Below are positions 1-11,549 of a stretch of 64,000 nucleotides of DNA, piece after piece (position 1 is the first letter of the stretch; each line of letters begins with the position of its first letter). A model generated the notes under the pieces. It saw only the letters and a list, made by a program, of their open reading frames with translations, did not search any database and was not told the DNA's origin. Source of the DNA: Lepeophtheirus salmonis (lineage: Eukaryota; Arthropoda; Copepoda; Siphonostomatoida; Caligidae); NCBI RefSeq assembly GCF_016086655.4, contig NC_052140.2, positions 17,050,001 through 17,114,000 on the forward strand. The letters run 5' to 3'. The position numbers were made by a program, and so were the translations under genes.

Positions 1-1490
1 CTAAAGGTTTTTATCTTTTTAAAAGCTGTTCTCATTATTATTTCATTCGGAATAAGAAATAGTCTAAGTTTAAAGTTTCTTGGGGAATCATAAGTAAAAG
101 TCTTTTTTGGACTATGAGTAGAATTAAGGATTGATAAAGTAGTAATTTCTGTATAAGTTTTGCTTGAAAAAGAAAGTTATTTGTGATTATTTCCTTCAAC
201 TCAAGGCTACTCGCAACCAATGTAATGAAATGTCAAGACGGCTAAGCGGCTCTCATGTTCTAAATTTGAAATCCATAGCCTGTAAATAATGAATAAATAT
301 CATCGTTTTAATACATGTATTTAAAAAACGCAATTTCAATTTTTTAATTATGAGAACGTTGGAATCTAAAGAGTTGTTAAGAAGATTTTATAAAAAAATA
401 GCTAAGATAGTTAATCTTTTAGATTTTTCTATACATAACCCTTAAATGCACATCTATGTAAAAAGGACACAAAGTATTACATTCTTCAAATATATGTATT
501 CATAATTAGTGCCGCATCAATCTTTTTTTAGGACTGAAGACTGCAGTACCTTCAAGTTCAGTCTCAGTCCGATTCACCTCTAAAAACTTATACATTTCAG
601 TCCATGAATTTTGCTTTGTTTAATTAGTTCTAATACTGAAAGTTTGAAGGACGTACAGTCTTACGGACTGTTCCTAAAAATAGACTGGACCGAATAAATA
701 AAGACTGACTCAACACCATTCATAAAAATACATATCATCTCTTCATATTAAAGTAACTGTTCAAATGGCCCTTATTTGATAAAAATGTCATTTCAGTTTT
801 TGACTTATATTACTAACATTTTTTTTATGAAATTTAGATTCTGTAAAAAAAAACACAAAAAAACCCAGAATAGTCTAATGTTCACACAAAGAGGAGCTTA
901 AACTTCACATAATATATAATATGTAGTATTTTTGTACTTTGAGAAAAAAGCGAAGGCCAAAATGAAAATAAAACCTTCAATGATATTAAATGTACACATA
1001 AAGAATACAGGAGGGGGAAGAGGGGGTCATTTAAGGCTTTGTATAATGTAATTTGTACAGTACGGGAATATGTAGGTAATTTCTCTTTGTCTCGTTTTTA
1101 CTCCATAAATTTCCTTCACTTAAGCCAATATATTATATTATGGTACAAACGTAAGTACATAGATAACAAAATAGACTATTCAAAACTCTATTCTCATTAT
1201 ATAAATATGTTCTTTTTAGAAAGTACTTATACTAATAAATAAAACCAAAATATACTGAAAATATTCAAACAATTAGACAAGATTATTCACTCTACGAAAT
1301 TAATATTACTTAGAAAAAGACATACTTATAGTTATAACAACATTCCCAAACAGTAAGACTGTCTTCTAGAATTGTAGAAAAATGATTTAATACTACATTT
1401 ACGGAATGGGGACCCAAAACTGGTAGTTGTATGACTAAACAACGAAAAACGTGAATCAAGAAAAGACTAATCAAAACTAATTTTTGATAT
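1..1490. other. AT-rich stretch, no gene seen
   Basis: I see no coding pattern, RNA gene or terminal repeat here. Short open frames (for example 1039-1242 plus) have AT-driven composition and no recognisable motif. Confidence 0.5.
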
Positions 1491-1499
1491 ATAGTTAAT

Positions 1500-1720
1500 T
1501 TTTTTAAAGTAATATCAAGCTGAACACGCCGGCAAAACAGATTGGCATTTCTTGACGATGATTTGCCGTGCCCATTGTGTACCAGGCAGCTTGGAGCAAA
1601 TCCAAATTTGAAGGTGAAGTTCCGTAGAAGTTTTCTTCCATATCTTATAAAACTACAAAGTCCAGGAGATTGACATCTGGGCTGAAGGAGTGCTATAAAA
1701 GTAGACCAGCAGTACATAAT
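1500..1720 (-). pseudogene. Tc1/mariner transposase C-terminal remnant
   Basis: Reading the minus strand, a frame contains SPDVNLLDF (about 1688-1660), a decayed form of the SPDLNPLDF block that precedes the last catalytic acid of Tc1/mariner transposases. It is followed by a stretch resembling the usual final helix region (SNLDLLQAAW, then NHRQEM). A stop codon lies just after LDFVVL, and the longest uninterrupted minus frame here (1310-1717) is a different frame that overlaps it and makes no sense as a protein. I see no N-terminal half and no terminal inverted repeats. It would be a dead fragment of a DNA transposon. The match rests on a short motif plus its downstream context. Confidence 0.5.
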
Positions 1721-3133
1721 ATTGTTGCTACATAAGTATTGGTTCTTCTTGGCTGTATTGGGCTATCATTGACTAATTAAGGTTGCAGATAGTCCGGATG
1801 GAAATGTAAAAGGTCTCTTAAGCCTTTAAAGTACTGATCCGGATGATATCGCAGACGCGTTGCCTGTTTTGTTTTTCCTCAGACATTTTTTAGATTAGAG
1901 ACATGAATTAAAAACGAAACTTTTATATTGTTGTTTCAGCTGTAGTTTGGTTGCATAATGAAACTTTGTAATTAAAATAAATTGAATGAAATTGTAGTCA
2001 AATGGTATTACAAGTTTTGGGACACATTTGGTAAAGAGTTCAAGATAATAAGATATGGTGGTATGTTAAAAAGAAGAGAAAATTAATAAAAACTGTTCTA
2101 AACCAAAATTTTTGGAGAATAATAAGGAGAAGAGGAATTTAGATATTACGATTTCTTATTATATTAGCTACAAACATGTATGAGAAAAAATAAGATAAAC
2201 ACAAATCCTATTTTGTTTGTAGCAAGGAGAAATGAAAGAACTACTCCTTTGTCCATTATTAATTTAATAAAATAAATAGGACGAATCCCCACTTTTTCTG
2301 TCCGTATTTCTTAGTCACGCGCACTCGTGACTTTATATTTTGATATTATTTTTTTAAGAAGTAAAAATAAAAAATTATCAGCTTTGGAAAATAAGAAACA
2401 CTGCTCCGATGAACAACTAGAAAAATTTAATGACAAATTTTAAGTTATAGTTTCTACAACTCTTAACATTTATCAAAGTTCAAAAAGTATATTAAAGTTT
2501 TTTATTGTTTTTTTTTTAAATTAGGGGTAGGGGAAATAATTTATCTTTTTTTTTTAATTATATGGAGAGTTACAGCATTTTCAATGGCACGTCTTTGTTT
2601 TTTGAGAGATGGAGCAAAATCTATAGAGAAATATCGACCCAAACATGAGTTTTAACTTCTACAGGGACCTATTGAAAAAGTTTGAAAAATGATTACACAT
2701 CTCAGATCAAACATTAAAATTGGGAAAACATAGCTCAAATTTGTACAGTTTTCATATAAACAAAAAGGCCATATTTTTTTTACAGTTATGGGGTATTTTA
2801 ATACCCCAATACATCATATAGAAGATTTCACCTTCTATGTGAATGTTTAATAAACCATTCAGTTAATGAATCAAATTTTTGTGTGATGGTATTTCATTAG
2901 GCTTGGAGTGGTTAACAAATTCTTATAATTAATTATTTAATACTTACCCATATTCTTCAATAAAGAACATCAATATGCACAAAAAAAAATGTAATATTTG
3001 AAATTTGTTAAAGAATATTCCAGGTTGGGAAGTAGGGATTTTTTAATATATTTTTTCTAACCATGAGGCCTTTCAAATTTCATCTTAATGTCATGCAAAA
3101 ATATATAATATGTTTTATTTTGTTATTTCTGTT
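1720..3133. other. AT-rich stretch, no gene seen
   Basis: Low-complexity AT-rich DNA. No coding motif, terminal repeat or RNA gene was recognised on either strand. Confidence 0.45.
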
Positions 3134-3286
3134 TGTTGAATTATCAACTTACGACGTTTCTATTTATAGAAGATTCCATTGATACTAATAAAAATGTACA
3201 TTCTACAAAGGTACATTCTGACATTATATATATGGAGGTTTCATTCCCATTAATCTTCTAATGAGATGACCTCACATCTCCCCCCA
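3134..3286 (-). repeat. possible polypurine tract and LTR of a gypsy element
   Basis: On the minus strand a purine-rich run (CCTTGGGGGGAGA, complement of 3277-3289) is followed at once by TGTGAGGTCATC. This is the usual arrangement of a polypurine tract followed by the TG that opens a 3' LTR. Within the next 140 bases are TATAAATAG, a promoter-like box, and a possible terminal ...TTCAACA at 3134. It lies downstream of the minus-strand integrase remnant at 3420-4030, as expected for a 3' LTR. No second LTR was found in the window, so the left limit is a guess. Confidence 0.35.
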
Positions 3287-3419
3287 AGGATTACAAATAA
3301 CATAATATATTAAATTATTAACAAAACACTATATTTATACATTTTTATAAAATATTAAATTACAATACCAACGGATAATTAAATAATACAAATATTGAAT
3401 CATCTTAAGGATATTCAGG

Positions 3420-4030
3420 TTGATACTAAAGAGGATTTTCCATCTTCCTGAGTGTTAGTAATTACTACACGTGTGTACGACATGTTAGTCTGAGTTTTTT
3501 TTTTTTTATTCTAATGTGATCTCCAGTAATGAAAGGGTTTCGATTTTAACCAATTAGATTGTAGTGTTTTTTGGTTGAGAGGTATTTTCTCTCTTCTTCT
3601 CCCCGCCCTGTCAATGTCAGAAAGCTACATGCGAATCTAGACAATGCGTAATGCTTAGAATCGAATTCTGTATGAGTAGCCAAATACCCATTGGGCTGGA
3701 CTGAGAACATCTTCATGGATTTGACGGTATCCTCTGTATGTCCTTCAGATTGGGGTGAGTATGAAGATACAAAATCATGTTTAATACCGACATCTTTTCA
3801 GAAGTCCTCTAATTCCTTCCGGAATTGTGGTCCACCGTCAGTTCGAATATACATTAGAAACCCCAATTTTCAAACCACGTCAACATAATATCAGTCACAT
3901 ATTTAGTTGAAGTCTTTCGTAACTGACTTATGAGGGGGCACCCTGAATAGCAGTCCATGATAAGGAAATATGTTGTCCCCTTGACCTCCATTAGGTCGGA
4001 AGATTTCAGAGGCTCATTGAGAAAATTTAT
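3420..4030 (-). pseudogene. Ty3/gypsy integrase remnant
   Basis: The minus strand encodes the catalytic core of a retrotransposon integrase. In order from about 4030 leftward: a strand with YFLIMDCYSG (first acidic residue), then in another frame RTDGGPQFRKEL (second aspartate, GGPQF block), then YSPQSEGHTEDTVKSMK, the SP.S.G..E block with the third acidic residue. All three catalytic acids are therefore still visible, but the frame breaks after WFENWGF and again near RKELEDF, so it cannot make a protein. This enzyme would insert element cDNA into the host chromosome. Reverse transcriptase and RNase H are not recognisable upstream. A probable LTR lies downstream. It is old and truncated. Confidence 0.8.
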
Positions 4031-4439
4031 TTTAAATTATAGTATTTATGTATGTTTGATTCTAAAAAGACATTTTCTTATATTCATTCGACTATTGTGT
4101 GCATATTTTGTTATGAGTGTGTGTGCATGAGTGAATAAATAAAAACTTATTTACTCAGGGAAAAAATTTACTTCTTTCATCTCTCCAGTTTAGGCTTCAC
4201 CTCATTTAATAATTTGTATGCTCACCCCTGCTTTAAAAATGACTCGACGATTGATATATTTTAAAGAAATATAGATATAAAATTCGGTGTTCCTTAAAAT
4301 GATGGGGGTAAAAAGTTTGAGGACAAAAACCTTGGGCTAACATCGTTGGGTGGTAATATTGTGTACATTATTATTTTGAGGCAGAAAAGTTGTGGGTAAT
4401 ATCATCAAGAAAACTATTGAATGATGATGAAACGTACCA

Positions 4440-4690
4440 GAATAGAACCCATAATTTATAATGCACCCTGGTAGTTGAACAGCTGCGCCCCAAGCAAGTT
4501 GAATTTATCCACCGCCGCTTCCCTGAGCATCAAGTTACACTTCTAATATCCCAAAATACACCCCAGTCCTCAGGTCGTAATGCTGAAGTGCTGGGCCCAG
4601 GTAGTTTAAACTTCAAAACTGCAATCTTCAATTCAGAGATATCTTGCACTCTGCTGCCGATAGATCCCATTTCTAATTTTATAATGATTT
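4440..4690 (-). pseudogene. coding-like fragment, unidentified, upstream of the gypsy integrase
   Basis: A minus-strand frame of roughly 60-80 codons reads like protein (MGSIGSRVQDISELKIAVLK, then PGPSTSALRPEDWGVFWD) before a stop. It has better amino-acid variety and higher GC than the surrounding DNA. It lies about 400 bases upstream of the integrase remnant on the same strand, so it could be part of the same retroelement or an unrelated insertion. I do not recognise the family and assign no function. Confidence 0.3.
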
Positions 4691-4699
4691 GATATCCAA

Positions 4700-6060
4700 A
4701 TAAAGGAATACATCATACGCATTTAAAACAGTTCAACTTATATATAAAATCGTGGAGAATAGCTAAGAAGATAAACAATGATTTATTTAGGTTTTTAAAA
4801 TTTTAAAAAGCTAATGAATTATACCAATTAGCACTTTAATTCTTAAGGTAGTATTCACCTTTTTAACCAGGAATTACCCATTAAGTAGTTTTATAAATTC
4901 GAAAGAGACATACATTTAAAATACTATATACCAATGTTTATCTAATTTTTGCAAAATAATATTAATAACTATACATAAAATGATGAATAATTGAATAATT
5001 TGCCTTATCAGTGGCGTCCATAGGATTATATTTTTGAAGGGGTATAAATTTTTTTTCAAACCCCCGCTAACCTTATAGTTACAAACTTATTAGAATCAAT
5101 CTTATTGTTGATTCTGGATCAATGGATGAAAATCGAATAATTATTTATTCAACTAAACAGAATATTTTTTTTTTTTCAATTATTACTTGGTGTATTTAAA
5201 TTTCTATGTATGGGTATTGTATTGATGAAAAATTTGGGTATTTTTAAACCTTGTGTTTTATCTATTTTTTGATTAAAATGATTTTTTTTTAGATTGGAAT
5301 ATGGAGAATGTAACGAACATAATATTTACAATTGACATATATATTTCTGTATCTTTGTATCTTTCTGAAAAATAAATAGGCGTTATTGGCACAAAAAAAA
5401 ACCAAATGTAAGTAAATAAAAAAACTTTTGTGCAAAAAGTATAAATAAAATAGAAAATGATTGGATTATTTTTATAACTTTTTATAAATTTTTTTTTTTC
5501 AAATTTTAAAAGAATTTCTAAAATTTCGTCCATTCTTCATGTAAGGAGCGTCTCAAAATAAAAAAAAACATTGTTTCTAAAGTGAAGGAAGTCCTCTACC
5601 AGCGAAGGATACGAATGGAATTATTTCCTCTCGGAATCCGAAGCTGCTTGTCCAACGTTATTAATATAATGGATGCCTGTTCATTTGGAGGCACACATGT
5701 AGCCAGAGAATAGTTTTTTTATTACATTGTTGACAAATAGCGTCCATACAGGGAGCTTTTTTGTTTTGTTTTGACCTTTGAGAGATTTATTAGTTTTCGA
5801 TCCTCTTTGAGGGAGATATATAGAAAAAATTATATATTGAAGTTGTTGACATAGGTTGTTGATCTCATTTTATTGAAATTAACTATTTAAGTTCTAAAAG
5901 ATGGTTTTTTATTATTGCTATTATTGATTAGTTGAAATAGTTAAAAATATAAAAAAAATGGTGTGTAATAATGATCATTATTATTGAAAGTATGAAATAT
6001 AAAATGTATACATTTATAATAAAAAAATATATTAAGAAGAGAAAAGGATACAAAAAAATA
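4700..6060. other. AT-rich stretch with one possible transposon end
   Basis: No coding sequence was recognised. At 5011-5026 the string CAGTGGCGTCCATAGG resembles the CAGTGGCG type of terminus seen in several DNA transposon groups, but I found no inverted partner nearby. Confidence 0.3.
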
Positions 6061-6069
6061 CTTTATAAT

Positions 6070-6470
6070 TATTGCTCAAATTTAAACTATTATTCTAAAA
6101 ATCATTCTCTAAAAAAAAAAACCAATAGTAAACAAACAAATTAACAATCACAATGAAATATTTGTTGAAATTTCTTAAACTTCTTTTAAAATATTTCTAT
6201 CATTACGTGAAGTCAAAGGAAAGTACAAGACTTCTTCTCTTGCAAAATTGCAGGACTCACATCTTGATTTAAGAATTTTCATTGGGAGAGAGACATAACG
6301 GGCAGAAACTACCAAGATGGTACCTCTAAACTCATCTTCCCTAATAGATTGACAGGTAGTAGTCACCTGGGGATGAAGGTTTTACAACTAAGTCTGATGT
6401 TGTGGACAACGAAATTTTCCTGGAAAAAAAGATTTTCACTTTGGACTAAGTTTTAAATTCACCAAAATGA
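6070..6470 (-). repeat. repeat family A, copy 1 (minus), with ORF remnant
   Basis: This segment, reverse-complemented, aligns with 46130-46550. Shared stretches include ATGAGTTNNGAGGTANCATC, TTGTTTGTTTACTA followed by a poly-T run, and TTTTTAGAATAATAGTT. The copies share an ORF tail: here GTILVVSARYVSLPMKI (within the minus frame 6366-6175), there GGIILAASAHYVPLTMKI. The protein likeness is preserved better than silent positions suggest, so the original element probably coded for something. I do not recognise the domain. The poly-T lies inside the repeat and so is not a LINE tail in this orientation. Confidence 0.6.
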
Positions 6471-6704
6471 CGGATTTATTTGATATAATCAGAAGAGAAC
6501 AAAGTATCTTGTTCTTCATGCCGAGTTACTGGGCAACATATCGTCTGTTGACAAAAAGATGGACTCCTATTTCTTCAAAAACGAAGGAAAAGTGGATGCC
6601 GAGGCCAACTACAGGGCTTGAAAGGGAACTGTCTTTTAAAGTTTGTAGGGCAATTACTCTTATATAAATTATGTACAGATTTATAGGGTATCATTTCAGA
6701 TATA

Positions 6705-8101
6705 CAGTGTGCAAGTTATCTGTCTGCAAAAATGATTTTTTTCCAGTTTGTGCTCGGTCATTTCTAGAAAAAGAAAAATACTTCATGGATTTAGATTTCA
6801 CACAAGATTCCTAAGTCAGATGGAGTAAATGTAATACTTTAATGTTTAACTATACTTAATCATTGCAACTACATCTTACTAATTATAGAGGGGGGGGGAA
6901 TATATCACAGATTGATGAATTCTAATATATTTTATTTAATAAAATCACCTCCCGCTTTAATTACAGTCTCTTTACGAGGCCTAAAGCACAATCATGCATA
7001 TGCCACATGGTCTATAGTAAAATCCTGGAGTTCCTTTTTGATCCGACTCATAAGTACGTCTTTGGTGTTGAAGGGGGTTCGGTTGGGTTCCATACAGTAA
7101 AAAAAATCCAAAAAGATCCAAGAAGTTTGGTTGCCAAAACTCTGGCGAGAAGAATTCGTCAAAATTGAAAGTTGGAACTACTTGAGTCTTTTTGAACACA
7201 TCACGCATTCCTGATGGGCCAAAAACACATTTAAAGGCCTAAATTTATCCCCTGACTTTCCGACGAACATCTAACAGATTCTCAGAATTCCAAAAATTGA
7301 TATATTGTCGCTCCCATCGCGGATTCAAGTAGGTCTCAGCTCCTTTTGCAAATATTAAGGGTACCCATTCGAAAAATGATTCCATTTTTTCCCCAGCTGG
7401 TGCAAATTTAAACAAGCTACCTAACAAAAAATAAAAAAGGACTTAAGTGCCCATGCTTGCCGTACAGAATGTGCCAAAGTCGCGGCATAAATTGCTTGTG
7501 CAGTATGTATATGCTAAAGCCGAAATATTTTTCTAGATAACTTTGGTTCTTTCTTAACTAAGCCCTCCTAGTGCAATCCCCCTTCCCCCTTCTTATATAA
7601 ATCTACTGGATTCCGGTAAGTCGAGTATTTTGGAAAAAAAGACTGTAAAGGTTTATCACTGCATTGTATACTTGTTAAAATTAGAACCTGTTTCTCAAGG
7701 AAAACATTATTTGGAAAAAATAGTATCAAAAATCTTAGAGACATTTTGGATGACTTAATCTTGGTGGACTTGTGGCCTCCAAACTCCGATGGATTTCTTG
7801 TGTAGGGTATGATAGAATATAAAATTACCCAAACCCCCGGCAACACCAAAGATGAACTTATCAGTCAAATCATTAAGTAACTCCATGATTTTCCAAAGGA
7901 CCATGTGGTAAAAATCTGCTCGCACGAAACAGCTCATATATAGATTACAATTGAGTGTGGAGGTGCTTCTATGAATAGAACAAATTATAATTTGTCAAAC
8001 TTTCAGAATATGTTTTTTTTTTTTTTGTATGATAACTGGTTAGAGAGAACACTTCTTTTGAAATAAGTTCACATTCGTTGCAAAGACAGCTTGTGTACCC
8101 T
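6705..8101 (-). mobile_element. decayed Tc1/mariner element, minus orientation
   Basis: The 3' end is well marked: the terminus CAGTGTGCAAGTTATCT begins at 6705 next to a TA (6703-6704, the target site type of this superfamily). A possible degenerate partner, AGACAGCTTGTGTACCCTG, lies at 8083-8101 and would make an element of about 1.4 kb, a normal length. The interior carries a broken transposase on the minus strand. Between its stop and the terminus lies a segment (6750-6886) that recurs at 8785, 42127 and 63901. A 21298-side terminus (AGATAACTTGCACACTATG) in this window is the same TIR type. The 5' limit is uncertain. Confidence 0.6.
6936..7937 (-). pseudogene. Tc1/mariner transposase, multiply frameshifted
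   Basis: The product would cut and paste the element at TA sites. From about 7208 leftward the minus strand gives FKKTQVVPTFNFDEFF, then SPEFWQPNFLDLFGFF (decayed SPEFWPPNSPDLNPLDFF, just before the last catalytic residue). In another frame follow NTKDVLMSRIKKELQDF and RPRKETVIKAGGDFIK, the classic C-terminal helix and end. Upstream pieces on the minus strand (7427-7245 with FKFAPAGEKM, and 7937-7755) are consistent with the middle and N-terminal parts but too damaged to place the first catalytic aspartate. It has several frameshifts and a stop at AYA*LCF, so it is dead. The family call is secure from the C-terminus; the rest is inferred from position. Confidence 0.75.
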
Positions 8102-8784
8102 GAATATATGAATATAGTTCATTTTATAATTAAAATTCAGATAAATTTAATAGTACACCCTGTATATATATATAGGTACTATATTTCGTTTAATATGTAC
8201 TTCATCATGATTTTCTAGAAAATACAAACACTGTCAACGAAAAACAAAGAATCTTGGTCACTAAAGTATTTCTTATCAAAAAATCAGGAAACTTATTGTG
8301 TGTAGAAAGCCTGATGGAAAAAATACACAAAAAAGAAATATATGTATATTTATATTAGAGTGTGTCGAATATTCAAATTTTTGAAATCGTTGATGGTGTA
8401 CATTATCCAAATGTTCCGGAGTATTTCCAAATGCAAAGCTACCCCATTTAAAAGGAAATTAAACACATCTATACAAATAAGTAAACTGCTTATGTATGCA
8501 TTAGCTCAAAAAATAGGTTATAAAATTGAACTTTATTTAAGTCGCACCCAACCCATACAATGTTGAGATTTTAAACTTTTTGCACCTGGGCATGCCCTTT
8601 CTCGAGAGATTTAGTAGGAATTGGAAGAGTCAATTCTTTTCTGCTCTGTTCCATGCCTTTCTGCAAAGAAAACATTATCCTGGTTATTTGAATATTTCTT
8701 GCCTTTGTTTTACCCAGTGTTTGACCTCCATGCTCAACTGAACTCAACCCCATATACTTTTTTTCTTTCTTAATATTCTTTTAA

Positions 8785-8912
8785 TTGGTTAGATGAAGTT
8801 GCACTGATTAAGTATAAGTAAATAGTATTACATTTACTCCATCTAAACAATAAATCTTTTGGTGAAATCTATATACATAAAGTATGTTTATTTCTCTATG
8901 AATCACCTGGGT
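8785..8912 (+). repeat. repeat family B copy (GTTGCACTGATTAAG type)
   Basis: This matches, in inverted orientation, the 3' untranslated part of the element at 6705-8101 (6750-6886). Shared blocks are AGTTGCACTGATTAAGTATA, ATTACATTTACTCCATCT and GTGAAATCTA. Other copies lie at 42127-42240 and 63901-64000. It is probably a solo 3' end of the same Tc1/mariner family, since a degenerate terminus (TATACACACTGAA) follows at 8921. Confidence 0.65.
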
Positions 8913-9027
8913 GGGAACGTATACACACTGAACTCACGAGAATAACTTCTCCCGGGCACATTGTCCATGAGTTACGGCGATTCTATGCCCCGTTGACTTA
9001 TTTGTGTACTGTGCAAACATATCAACA

Positions 9028-9260
9028 TGTCCTCCAAAAAAGACCATATCTTAGCTGTTGTGCAAGATCCGTTAGGAATTTTGAAATCTGATAAAGGAGA
9101 ACGTAATTATTACCTTCTTCCGTTTCTGAGATCGAGTCAAGGCCATCATTGACGCCAAAGGCTATTTTATTAAATAATCATAACTTTTTATCTTTCAGCT
9201 TTCATTTGGTATGTGTTTTGATTAAAATCAGATGATTAATTTAGGAGATAACTTGTTTTT
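9028..9260 (+). pseudogene. Tc1/mariner transposase C-terminal end
   Basis: A plus-strand frame beginning ATG at 9028 (MSSKKDHILAVVQDPLG) runs into a decayed transposase ending. After one frame change near 9093 it reads NVIITFFRF, stop, DRVKAIIDAKGYFIK, then a stop. DRVKAIIDAKG..IK matches the last residues (RVEAVIEAKGGYIE type) of the mariner-like DD-D transposases. About 70 bases later GGAGATAACTTG (9243-9254) matches the inner part of the AGATAACTTGCACACTG terminus seen elsewhere in the window. It is a truncated 3' end of one more element. Confidence 0.6.
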
Positions 9261-9269
9261 TTGTTAAAT

Positions 9270-10290
9270 ATTAGTCACATCCTAAAAATTTTATTCTTTT
9301 TTACGATCTCTTATCCACTATTTTTAACTTTTGAATTTTTCCACAGTATCAATCCTAATTAAAAAGTTCGCGGGAACTATTTGGTCAGTTTTCTTGGCAT
9401 GACCCCTAACCTTTAATTCAGAAACAAACTTGTATTTACTGTGAAACTTCTTCTAAATAGAAAAAGGGGTATAATCATTCTTTAAAAAATCAATTTAATG
9501 GAGAAAATAACATCACATTTTAAACTAATGTATGGTATTGGGACATCCTTGAAAATCCACTCTATTTGATTTTTTGAGATTCCATGAAGAGAATAAAATA
9601 ACTCACCCTAATTGATATATATGTAGGTTTATTCAATCAGCCTAACATCTGATATATGTTATATAAAAATATATATTTGGCATGTAACAAAATGGACAGT
9701 ATCAAAAATAATATAAAAACTAGAAATAATCCAAATATGATTGGCATTCCATACACGCTTCTTTTTTTTTTTATCTATAGATGCTGTAGGTAGGCATTAT
9801 AATCAAATTTTCACCAGAAATTTTTTATATAGGTATATTTTTAGACAAACATTTTTCGCTCCTATTCTTACATTTATATAATTTTTTAGTTCAAGGCTTT
9901 CTCCTTTTATCTTCACATTATTTCTTCATCAAGGAAGATAAACAAATACATAACACATACTAATTGAGAATGGGTTTTGAGTAATTATTATTTTTTTATT
10001 TTTTGGAACAGGATAGAAACATGTTATTGATCTTTGGATTAGGGAAGAACCAGGAATTTGTAATTTGAATCATCAAAAACAATTTTGAACAAATGTCAAA
10101 AACAAAATCTGAATTAGTTTTTCTACTTTATAAATACAAACTGACCAATAATTCAAAGATATATTTGAGTCAATTACATACTTTGTATTTAAATTTGTAG
10201 GATGAGTTAAGATATGTAAATTTTTTTCACAAAGCATAAAATTTTTATTAAATTTAAGGGACTCATATTAACCCCGATATGGCATTTCAT
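9270..10290. other. AT-rich stretch, no gene seen
   Basis: No motif, repeat or RNA gene recognised. Confidence 0.45.
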
Positions 10291-10293
10291 ATA

Positions 10294-11547
10294 CAGTATA
10301 TCCATAAATTGAGGGTTGTATTTAAAAATAAACAAAAACACTTTCGGTTATATAAAATTTCATTTTTGTTGGAAAAATTTAGTGTTGTCTGATGCAGACA
10401 TTTGAAAATGTTGAACATATTATGATGAAATAATTTGAGGCGATTGTATCAGAGACAACTATAAAGGGGCTGAAAAAGTAATCATTATCATCAGTTGAAA
10501 TGGAACATCAGATATAGTGAAGGAACATTTTTAGAGACATGGGTTAAGGATGTTGGCTGATAGAGGGTGAATCAAGCCAGAGAAGTATTGCAGATAGTTG
10601 AAAAATACTAATTTGGACCATTGAAAATTGGCGAATAAAAGAATGAGTGGGGAATATTTTATTAATTGAGATGGTCGAGGGAGTAAAAAAACAAGTACCA
10701 AAGTTGTTCAAACTGGTGATTTCAAGATCTTTGACTAAACAAAGACAATCAATAAAAAAACTTGCTGCAAGATTGGGTCATCCAATATCCAACATTGAAT
10801 GATTTTACCTAAAAATTTCATCTTCATTCCAAACTTTCCGAAGATCCAAGGAAAGCTAAGTGTGAATTTTTGCTTGATCGTAAACACTGTACCGTGGATG
10901 ACTGGAAATTTGTCTACTTTAGGACAAGAGTTCTAGAGCTATTTCATACTTTAAATCCTCAAACAGATCGGGTATTGTCAAGAAACAAAGAAGATATGGA
11001 ACCAACTTCAACTATGAAATTTCCACTGAAAATTCAGGTTGGGCACTTATTATACATCCGGCTTTTCACACCTTCACTTGTTTCCATGAAAACAAACTGT
11101 GACAGCCGAATATAATGCGACAGAAATCCTCAATAAGCATCTGATGGCAGCATTGTCTTCTACTTAAGAAAATAGCCCCGACGAAAAAAAAAAGGTTGTT
11201 TGACACTTCAAAGGTAATTCTACAGAATGATGGTGCTCCAGCTCACCACTCAAAAAAGACAAGAATGGTTTTTCATAAATTTGGATTCTTTCTTGGATAA
11301 AGGCACATAAGCCACTGAACAGTCTCGAATAAAAAAATTGTGACCTTGAGTTCAGAGGAAACTTTTGTAAATGTGCCTGTAACACCAAAAAATATATACA
11401 AAATAAATTTAAAAAGAGTGGGGAAAAAATTCGCTTCACATTTTGAACAATTAGTGCCAAAGAGAGTGCCAAAACAAGTTGAAAAGTAGACGTATTGGGA
11501 AGAAAACAAATGTTTGACAAAAAAAAATCAATTTTTTGCACTTTTGG
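10294..11547 (+). mobile_element. Tc1 element, decayed relative of the 32-kb copy
   Basis: The 5' end TACAGTATATCCATAAATTG (from 10292) matches the left TIR of the element at 32043 with few changes. The 3' end near 11518-11547 (run of A, then ATCAATTTTTTGCAC) matches the inner part of that element's right TIR but has lost the terminal CATACTGTA. The interior aligns throughout: the block with QTDRVL at about 10965 equals QTDRVW in the other copy, and CAGAATGATGGTGCTCCAGC at 11221-11240 equals the Q-D-G-A-P-A catalytic block. At about 1.25 kb it is slightly shorter than the 1356-bp copy. It is dead. Confidence 0.8.
10870..11340 (+). pseudogene. Tc1 transposase remnant
   Basis: From 10870 the frame reads HCTVDDWKFVYF and RVLELFHTLNPQTDRV, the strand carrying the first catalytic aspartate, where the related copy has CILFSDESPFELF. 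Here the SDES block is mutated to RTRV, so the first aspartate is gone. The second catalytic block survives as NDGAPAHHS around 11225-11255 (Q to N change before D). The frame is closed by a stop at about 11113, then by several more. The N-terminal DNA-binding part, upstream of 10870, is not open in any frame. It would have catalysed cut-and-paste transposition. Confidence 0.75.
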
Positions 11548-11549
11548 AA

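Noticed and set aside
1310..1717. 135-codon open frame on the minus strand
   Set aside because: It overlaps a decayed transposase in a different frame (SPDVNLLDF) and has no recognisable content of its own.
5011..5026. CAGTGGCGTCCATAGG as a transposon terminus
   Set aside because: No inverted partner or target duplication found, so it is not called as an element.
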